NCBI GenBank assembly: GCA_000989525.1 | Contig: LBON01000003.1 | Span: 62,001 to 126,000 of the forward strand | DNA from: a candidate division TM6 bacterium GW2011_GWF2_32_72 | Lineage (GTDB): Bacteria; Babelota; Babeliae; Babelales; GWF2-32-72 | Length of the DNA stretch: 64,000 nucleotides | Direction: 5' to 3' | Shown: piece by piece, positions 55,003 to 64,000 of the stretch | Numbering within the stretch: position 1 is the stretch's first letter | How the letters are laid out: every line of letters starts with the position of its first letter | The notes under the pieces: model-generated | Databases searched by the model: none | Seen by the model: only the letters and a program-made list of their open reading frames with translations | Told to the model about the DNA's origin: nothing | Made by a program: the position numbers and the translations under genes

Positions 55003-56541
55003 ATGAAACGCAATCCATCAGTAATACAAATACTTTTTTTAATTACCATATTTGGTTTAACACATCATATAGGCACACTTGATATATCATCATGGTTCAC
55101 TTTCAACAAAGATGAATCTGCGGAAAAAGAAAAAAAACATGAAGATAAATTTACAAAAGATGCATACAACTGGTCGCGTACTTTTGCAGAAACTCTGCAT
55201 TATTTACATACTAAATATTATGGCGACGTCGATGTAGAAAAATCAATGGTGCAAGCTCTTAATGCTTTGATGGAACAATGCCCCCACTCAGCATTTATGG
55301 ATCCAAAATCCTACAAAAAAATTATGGAATCTACTAGTGGAGAATTTTCTGGCATAGGTGTTATTATCACACCCAAAGAAGCCAATGCAGAAGCTCTTGC
55401 AATAATTGATACAATTCCAGAAGGACCAGCAGACAAGGCCGGATTAAGGGCTGGCGATAAAATTATTGAAGTAGAAGGAAAAGCTCTTCGTGGCATTCCA
55501 GAAGATGAAGTTATTGCCTCATTAAAGGGTCCCAAAAAAAGCACTGTCAAAGTAAAAATCAAACGCGAAGGCAATAATGAATTCATGGATTTTACAATTA
55601 CCCGAGACATTGTAAAAGAAGAAACCTCAATCAGTTTCTTTTTTGAAAAACAAAATGTTTGTTATATAGCACTTTCAGTATTTGCAGAAAATTCAGCCAA
55701 ACAACTTGAAAACCTTTTAAACAAAGCCATCAAACATAATTATAAAGGTCTAATTTTAGATTTGCGAAACAATTCAGGTGGACTACTTGATTCTGTAATC
55801 GATATTTCAGGTTTATTCTTACCCAAAAATAGCACTGTTGTAATAACCAAGGATAAAAATGGGAATGTAATTGATGAATATAAAACCAAACGTGAACCCG
55901 TAACAAATGGTAATATTCCAATATTTATTTTAATAAATAACCACACGGCTTCAGCTGCTGAAATTCTTTCTGGCGGACTACGCGCTCATTCAGAACAACT
56001 TGCAAAGAAAAATCCTAATAAAAAAGAATTATTAGTATTTTTAGTTGGCACAGATTCTTTTGGAAAAGGTTCAGTTCAAGAGGTCATCCCTGTCAGCAAT
56101 GACTGTGCAATTAAACTAACAACATCGTTATACTATTTACCAAACAACACATCTATTCAAGGAATAGGCGTTAAACCAGATTTTAAAGTTGAACCATGTT
56201 ATCCAGAACCAGATTCACTAAAATGGCTCAATGAAAATTATGGCCATGAATCAAAACTCAAAAATTACATCAAAGTCTCTGAAAATGAAGAAAAGAAAAA
56301 AGATGATGAAAAAAAAGAAGACAAAAACGATGAAAGCAACAAAAAAGCTTGGAAAGAACGTAAAATTGAAATGTTAAAAAATGATTCTCAAGTACAAACA
56401 ACAATCAATTTAATAGAGATGCTCTCTCTGGACGAAAAAGCTTTTCCAGAACAAACCAAGAATCGCACAATGGCTATAGATTTTTTAAAAAAATATTTTG
56501 TAACGGATGACCAACAAATAACATTGGAAGAAATTAAATAA
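55003..56541 (+). CDS. ctpA: C-terminal processing peptidase (S41 family)
   Basis: 512-residue exported serine protease that trims C-termini of periplasmic or outer-membrane proteins. Signal segment, then a PDZ domain (GIGVIITPKEAN to VKIKREG, ~115-195), then the S41 core. The nucleophile Ser is in HTASAAEILSGG and the Lys in SFGKGSVQEV, the usual Ser-Lys dyad, followed by KLTTSLYYLP and GIGVKPD. A Lys/Glu/Asp-rich insert near 430-450 is low complexity. AAAAGGGGTAC precedes the ATG. Confidence 0.94.
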   Translation: MKRNPSVIQILFLITIFGLTHHIGTLDISSWFTFNKDESAEKEKKHEDKFTKDAYNWSRTFAETLHYLHTKYYGDVDVEKSMVQALNALMEQCPHSAFMDPKSYKKIMESTSGEFSGIGVIITPKEANAEALAIIDTIPEGPADKAGLRAGDKIIEVEGKALRGIPEDEVIASLKGPKKSTVKVKIKREGNNEFMDFTITRDIVKEETSISFFFEKQNVCYIALSVFAENSAKQLENLLNKAIKHNYKGLILDLRNNSGGLLDSVIDISGLFLPKNSTVVITKDKNGNVIDEYKTKREPVTNGNIPIFILINNHTASAAEILSGGLRAHSEQLAKKNPNKKELLVFLVGTDSFGKGSVQEVIPVSNDCAIKLTTSLYYLPNNTSIQGIGVKPDFKVEPCYPEPDSLKWLNENYGHESKLKNYIKVSENEEKKKDDEKKEDKNDESNKKAWKERKIEMLKNDSQVQTTINLIEMLSLDEKAFPEQTKNRTMAIDFLKKYFVTDDQQITLEEIK

Positions 56542-56552
56542 AAAATCTTTGA

Positions 56553-57128
56553 TCAAACAGCACTTTCCAAATAAGATTCAATCGTTTTTAACAACAACGT
56601 TTTTTTCTTCGTCAATTCTGGTACAACAACACACATTTTTTTTAAAGAATTATAAATCATAACAATTTTTGGAAGATTTTTAGCGTCCATTAAAGTTTGC
56701 AAATTAGCACTAATTTTATTAATAATGTTTTCCTGATCAGTATATCTCATTCTAATACTTGGCTTCCAAGCTTCTTCTTCTTGTAAAAAGGCTTGCTTAA
56801 TTTGCTCCTGGCGTTTTTCCCAATATTTTACATCTTTAAAATCTAAATCAGGCAATAAATGCAAAGACATTTGATTAATTCCAGATTTAGGCCGATTAAG
56901 ACCTTCTTCCTTTTTATCCCAATTACAAGCAATAACCTGACTACCACAATATGGTTGCGCACGGAATCGAGAAGGATCAAATTTAATTGGCAATTCTTTT
57001 TTTGGAGTAGCCAACAAAACTTGTTCTAAAATAGATTCAGGCTTCGACTTTTTAGACTTAGGCCGTTCTGAACTAAATAAATTTAAAGAGACAATAAGAA
57101 AAAAACTAATAAAAACAATCTTAATCAT
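56553..57128 (-). CDS. Small secreted protein 1 of a four-gene set
   Basis: 191 residues with signal peptide (IVFISFFLIVSLNLFS). A Lys/Ser/Pro-rich segment is followed by FDPSRFRAQPYCGSQVIACNWDKKEEG and a C-terminal helical region with IINKISANLQTLMDAKNLPKIVMIY, which resembles the end of the next upstream gene (VDRLKSDLEKKSANNDWRAVACIW). Convergent with ctpA, 11 bases apart. No family recognised. Confidence 0.68.
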   Translation of the reverse strand: MIKIVFISFFLIVSLNLFSSERPKSKKSKPESILEQVLLATPKKELPIKFDPSRFRAQPYCGSQVIACNWDKKEEGLNRPKSGINQMSLHLLPDLDFKDVKYWEKRQEQIKQAFLQEEEAWKPSIRMRYTDQENIINKISANLQTLMDAKNLPKIVMIYNSLKKMCVVVPELTKKKTLLLKTIESYLESAV

Positions 57129-57163
57129 AAATATTTTTATGTTTTAAAAACGATGCTTAACAT

Positions 57164-57577
57164 TTAATCTTCCATCTGACTAGCGTTAAAACTCTTTAAA
57201 ACAGCCCAAATACACGCGACGGCACGCCAATCATTATTAGCAGATTTCTTTTCTAAGTCTGATTTTAATCTATCTACAATTATTGTTACTTCATAATTTT
57301 CTAAACCATTATCATGTGGACTAACAGGGGCTTTATCTATTTTAGCCACTGAACTGGTATGAGATAAACTTTTAGAAGAACGGCTCTTTTTCATTGACCT
57401 AGATTCTTCATAACCGCGTTTTAATGAATGATACGGCATTTCATGTGGACAAATACGCCCTAATTCTTGACGCAAAAAAATCCATTTTTGTGATCCAATA
57501 TTAGATTTTTTCGGATAAGAAGCAAATAAACATGGTGTAAAAAGCACAAACAAATTTATTAAAAAAACTTTTATCAT
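57164..57577 (-). CDS. Small secreted protein 2 of a four-gene set
   Basis: 137 residues: signal peptide (FLINLFVLFTPCLFA), a basic Ser/Lys/Arg-rich middle (SMKKSRSSKSLSHTSS) and a C-terminal helix pair similar to neighbour 1. 36 bases upstream of neighbour 1 on the same strand. The basic middle looks disordered. Function unknown. Confidence 0.66.
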   Translation of the reverse strand: MIKVFLINLFVLFTPCLFASYPKKSNIGSQKWIFLRQELGRICPHEMPYHSLKRGYEESRSMKKSRSSKSLSHTSSVAKIDKAPVSPHDNGLENYEVTIIVDRLKSDLEKKSANNDWRAVACIWAVLKSFNASQMED

Positions 57578-57765
57578 CCAAGCCTCACATGAGTAAAAAG
57601 ATTCAATGTAACTAATATATTATTTAACAATTATTTTTTAAAAAATTTATATAATTCAATATTTAATTTTATAATCTGCTCTTATTTTTTTATAAATGAT
57701 TAGAGACAAATAAAATTATTAAATGAAAATACTAGCACAATTATATTAAAAGTCTGAACTTGTTT

Positions 57766-58248
57766 TCATTTTTTAATTGATTCTTCATCAAGCCACTTAT
57801 TGATTAATTCAATTGACTGTAAAATTTTATAATTTTTAATTTCATCAGGCATATCAACGAACAACTCAAAAAGCTCACGCGCTAACTTTTTAAGATTAAC
57901 TCTATCTGAAAATGCCATAGCCTCTGTGACCTGGCATTCTAATTCTTGAAAACGCTTATTAGCTGTTTCTAAATCTAACGGAACTGGTTCTAAATCTAAC
58001 TCAACTAGTTTTGAATCTGGCTGAACAAGTTCTAAACCTGACTGAATTGATTTTAAATTTAACTTAGCTGATTTTAAACCTAATGGTGGCAAGTTATTTA
58101 TAACACTTAATGCCACAGATCGCTTTTTTAAACACTCGCGTAAAAGCTCTTGCACAGAACGTTCTTTATCATAAAAACATGCGGAAATAAAACATGTATT
58201 AAATAAAAAGCACACAAAAAAACATAAAATAAATTTTTTAGAAATCAT
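57766..58248 (-). CDS. Small secreted protein 3, with heptapeptide repeats
   Basis: 160 residues. Signal peptide (FILCFFVCFLFNTCFISA), an amphipathic helix (ERSVQELLRECLKKRSVALSVI), then six degenerate seven-residue units (LGLKSAK, LNLKSIQ, SGLELVQ, PDSKLVE, LDLEPVP, LDLETAN) and a C-terminal helical part. No family recognised; pattern of hydrophobic residues at positions 1 and 3 of each unit suggests a beta- or pentapeptide-like surface. Confidence 0.66.
   Translation of the reverse strand: MISKKFILCFFVCFLFNTCFISACFYDKERSVQELLRECLKKRSVALSVINNLPPLGLKSAKLNLKSIQSGLELVQPDSKLVELDLEPVPLDLETANKRFQELECQVTEAMAFSDRVNLKKLARELFELFVDMPDEIKNYKILQSIELINKWLDEESIKK
57958..58083 (-). repeat. Degenerate 21-bp tandem repeat in secreted protein 3
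   Basis: Six in-frame units of 21 bases, visible on the plus strand as recurring TTCTAAATCTAAC / TTTTAAATTTAAC segments. Confidence 0.6.
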
Positions 58249-58282
58249 AAATAAAAACTTTCAAGAATCGTATAAATATAAA

Positions 58283-58855
58283 TTAACAGTCGGAATGTAG
58301 AATGCGGGACCTATCTTTATCCCAATAAACTTTAAACTTAGCCCTGGGAATCATGTTCAGACCGAGTTCCCTGTAATACCATGGAAACACCGGTTTACAT
58401 ATTGGTTTTTCAAATTTACGTCCCGAATTATATTTAATAGCTCGGCCATTGTCACAATTTGTAACAATCTTTTCAGCCAAATCAACCATTAAGCGGTCTT
58501 TTTCAGCAGTAAATTCAACATCAAGACAGCCAGCCACAGCATCATAAAAAGTTGTTTGTTCAAGTTCATATATAACCAACACATAATAATCTAAAGAATG
58601 ATTTTCAATAGCAGAATCAATACGCTTTTTCAACGAATCCAATGCATCTTTTGCATCGGATTTACAAACCACTTTTTCTAAGTAACTAAAATCAGCAGAC
58701 TCCTTTTCCAAAAACTTTTTCTTAACTTTAGCAAAAATTGCGGATGCCTCTCTAGCACCAATTCGAGTTGGTTTCGACGGTTTTACACAATCTGAACAAA
58801 AAGCAGAAGACAAACTCAAAAAATTTAAACCAAATAAGATTATTTTTTTATTCAT
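58283..58855 (-). CDS. Small secreted protein 4 of a four-gene set
   Basis: 190 residues with signal peptide (KIILFGLNFLSLSSAFCS), then a mainly helical body (ASAIFAKVKKKFLEKESADF, DSLKKRIDSAIENHSLDYYVLVIYELEQ) and a Trp/Tyr-rich C-terminal part. The middle helix resembles the C-terminal helices of the other three genes. Five cysteines may form disulfides. Function unknown. Confidence 0.67.
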   Translation of the reverse strand: MNKKIILFGLNFLSLSSAFCSDCVKPSKPTRIGAREASAIFAKVKKKFLEKESADFSYLEKVVCKSDAKDALDSLKKRIDSAIENHSLDYYVLVIYELEQTTFYDAVAGCLDVEFTAEKDRLMVDLAEKIVTNCDNGRAIKYNSGRKFEKPICKPVFPWYYRELGLNMIPRAKFKVYWDKDRSRILHSDC

Positions 58856-59145
58856 TTTTTTCCCTAAAACTTAATGAATTTAAAAACTTAAACAAAATCA
58901 CAACAATATCCCGCCCAATTAAAATAATGCCGCTACTTTTTCAAAAAACTTTCGTTTTACTATTTCTGTAAATATACGGAGCATTTTGTAAGCAATATAA
59001 GCAACATTTTGTACCAACAGCATCAAATCTGTACCAATAATCAGCGAATTTAACCAAAAAAACCACTGGATCGGCAAAAATTTATTTATATTAATTCACT
59101 TATTAAGGTTTTAACAAGAAAACATCTAAAAGCATACAAAAAAAA
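58856..59145. other. Intergenic region, no gene seen
   Basis: About 290 AT-rich bases between the secreted-protein set and tilS. An imperfect direct repeat (GCATTTTGTA / AACATTTTGTA, then CAACAGCATC/CAATAATCAG) is present, but no ORF with a ribosome site. It probably contains the promoter of the secreted-protein set. Confidence 0.4.
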
Positions 59146-59163
59146 GCGGTTTTTTACAACCGC
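59146..59163 (-). terminator. Terminator downstream of tilS
   Basis: Stem GCGGTT/AACCGC with 6-base loop and a long T run on the minus strand. Confidence 0.75.
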
Positions 59164-59178
59164 ATTCGAAAGTATCGG

Positions 59179-62590
<3,412 letters not shown>

Positions 62591-62732
62591 TTAAAAAATA
62601 AGTTTTGCAAGACATCAAATTTGGATATTTTTTCAAACTTGTTACTCTATATTCTATAGTACAAAGTTAGATTTTCCAAACTTTACTAAATGTTTCTCCT
62701 GCAGAAACTCACCTATTTAAAATAAAGAAACT

Positions 62733-63221
62733 ATGGTTGATAATACAGAAAAAGATTTTGACAAACAAGACATTTGTTTTATGCAAAAAGCATTAGCTCA
62801 AGCAGAGGTTGCATTCACAAAAAATGAAGTACCTATTGGCGCAATAATTTTAGGCCCAGATAATAAAATTATTGCACGTGCACATAATCAAGTTGAAAGA
62901 AAAAATTGTCAATGCTATCATGCTGAAATTCTTGCCATAAAAAAGGCTTGTAAAAAACTCGGCGATTGGCGCCTAGACAACTGCACACTCTATGTAACAC
63001 TAGAACCATGTGCTATGTGTATGCACCTAATAATGATGAGTCGAATAAGCAAACTTATTTATGGTACAAAGTCACCGCTCTTTGGTTATCACCTTGACAA
63101 GCCAGAACCCTTTCGGATATACAAAAGGGATGCTCTTGAAATCAAAGAAGGTTTATGTAGTGAAGAATCGTTAAATTTATTAAAGCTCTTTTTTAAATTA
63201 AGAAGAGCAAAAAAAGGATAA
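62733..63221 (+). CDS. tadA: tRNA-specific adenosine deaminase
   Basis: Converts A34 to inosine in tRNA-Arg(ACG). 162 residues with zinc ligands in CYHAEILAIKKA (HAE) and LEPCAMCMHLI (PCxxC); GTKSPLFGY follows as in TadA. The Shine-Dalgarno is weak. It is followed by the dksA-like gene after 14 bases, so they are probably co-transcribed. Confidence 0.94.
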   Translation: MVDNTEKDFDKQDICFMQKALAQAEVAFTKNEVPIGAIILGPDNKIIARAHNQVERKNCQCYHAEILAIKKACKKLGDWRLDNCTLYVTLEPCAMCMHLIMMSRISKLIYGTKSPLFGYHLDKPEPFRIYKRDALEIKEGLCSEESLNLLKLFFKLRRAKKG

Positions 63222-63235
63222 ACTGGGAATAGGAA

Positions 63236-63592
63236 ATGACAAAAGAAGCAAAAAAACTGGAATTGGCGCAAGCAAAACTTCTTGCGAGAAAAACACAATT
63301 AGAGGCAGAATTAACCGAACTGTACCATCAAAAAGTAAACGATGGACAAGTTCAAGACCTTGGCGATCAAATTTCTTCATCCACATCAGAAACACTAAGA
63401 AGCTCACTACAAGATAGCGATGTAGAAGAATATAATAGATTAATTAAAGCTCTTGAAATGGTACAAAATGGCTCATACGGTGTCTGCGAAGATTGCGGAA
63501 TGGAAATTTCTACAAAACGTCTAGAATCTTACCCAGATGCTTCCAGATGCATTTCTTGCCAGGAAATATATGAAGAAAGTCAAACAGCTTAA
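63236..63592 (+). CDS. dksA: DksA/TraR-family zinc-finger protein
   Basis: 118 residues: N-terminal coiled coil, then a C4 zinc finger (GVCEDCGMEIS and CISCQEIYEE) of the DksA/TraR family. DksA binds the RNA polymerase secondary channel and tunes rRNA promoters, usually with ppGpp. The coiled-coil tip holds DSDVEEYNRLIKALEMVQNGSYG, close to DksA/YteA proteins. AGGAA precedes the ATG. DksA proper versus a general TraR/YteA-type regulator cannot be decided by eye. Confidence 0.88.
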   Translation: MTKEAKKLELAQAKLLARKTQLEAELTELYHQKVNDGQVQDLGDQISSSTSETLRSSLQDSDVEEYNRLIKALEMVQNGSYGVCEDCGMEISTKRLESYPDASRCISCQEIYEESQTA

Positions 63593-63601
63593 AAACTTTT
63601 A

Positions 63602-63676
<75 letters not shown>

Positions 63677-63772
63677 AATTTAAACCTGTTTTTGACTTTT
63701 TTTATTAAACATGTAAGATTCCAAATAGCGTTATTATATTTTCTATCCAATAATAAGGGATATTTAAGGAAT

Positions 63773-64000
63773 ATGGTCATTAAAAAAACAACCAAACCCG
63801 CTGCAACAAAGACAAAAGAATCTACCGCACCTAAGGCAACAGCAGCTGCAACAACCAAGCCTTCCACAGTAAAGCCTTTGGCTCCTAAAACTGAATCAAA
63901 ACCAGTTTCAGTAAAAAAAGTCGCTCAACCAAAATCAGTCAAAAAAAATGCCCCTCTTGCTCATGGCGTTGGCCGTAGAAAGAGCTCCGTGGCTCGTGTT
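63773..64000 (+). CDS. rpsI: 30S ribosomal protein S9, N-terminal part with long extension (cut by window end)
   Basis: ATG at 63773 preceded by TTAAGGA. The first ~63 residues are an Ala/Lys/Thr/Pro-rich, probably disordered extension (TTKPAATKTKESTAPKATA). Then comes GVGRRKSSVARV, the invariant S9 N-terminus, at the window edge. The usual upstream partner rplM is absent; tRNA-Thr lies directly upstream. The rest of the gene is outside the window. Confidence 0.88.
   Translation, partial: MVIKKTTKPAATKTKESTAPKATAAATTKPSTVKPLAPKTESKPVSVKKVAQPKSVKKNAPLAHGVGRRKSSVARV

Overview
The window is an AT-rich, gene-dense bacterial chromosome segment. The best fit is an obligate intracellular member of Candidatus Dependentiae (TM6, Babela-like); this is inferred from gene content, not from a marker phylogeny. 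The main clues are three tandem ATP/ADP translocase (NTT) genes, a very large share of proteins with N-terminal export signals and no recognisable family, a secreted eukaryotic-type phospholipase A2, leucine-rich-repeat proteins, and a normal Gram-negative envelope toolkit (TolQRAB, PBP2, FtsB, CtpA, DsbD, a beta-barrel-like protein). No rRNA, insertion sequence, prophage or CRISPR array was seen.

Layout. 1-6.1 kb: 3' part of a Xer-type recombinase, PBP2, an LRR protein, rpsT, rpmB, an inositol-monophosphatase-like gene and ftsH. 6.2-9.4 kb: tolQ-tolR-tolA-tolB without pal. 9.5-13.9 kb: CCA-adding enzyme, a DUF4097-like exported protein, tRNA-Ala and dsbD. 13.9-20.3 kb: one gene for a 2124-residue exported repeat protein. 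20.4-25.5 kb: hpf, der, dnaX, SRP RNA, tRNA-Ser, rpsB. 25.6-30.2 kb: three NTT transporters. 30.4-32.7 kb: an exported HD phosphohydrolase and two small related secreted proteins. 32.8-38.6 kb: lon, two tiny lysine-rich lipoproteins, cmk, recJ. 38.6-46.8 kb: a palindromic repeat, a PRPP synthetase with a signal sequence, a tiny secreted protein plus an exported SDR, the cPLA2-like protein, lysS, a superoxide dismutase with two good start sites, and an exported coiled-coil protein. 46.9-54.2 kb: a run of exported beta-barrel and coiled-coil proteins. 54.2-54.5 kb: a palindromic element. 54.5-58.9 kb: ftsB, ctpA and four small secreted proteins. 59.1-64 kb: tilS, gyrB, tadA, dksA-like, tRNA-Thr, and the start of rpsI.

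How it fits together. The NTT carriers would import host nucleotides. Nearby genes suggest part of nucleotide and lipid metabolism may act outside the cytoplasm: PRPP synthetase, an HD hydrolase, an SDR and a phospholipase all begin with hydrophobic export-type segments. Housekeeping genes are interleaved with lineage-specific secreted proteins rather than kept apart. Most interesting points: the exported PRPP synthetase; the two Shine-Dalgarno/ATG starts of SOD (membrane and cytosolic forms predicted); a GGGAAAG slippery heptamer directly before a stop codon whose -1 frame encodes an acidic tail; the cPLA2-like protein; the giant repeat protein; and the palindromic intergenic repeat family.
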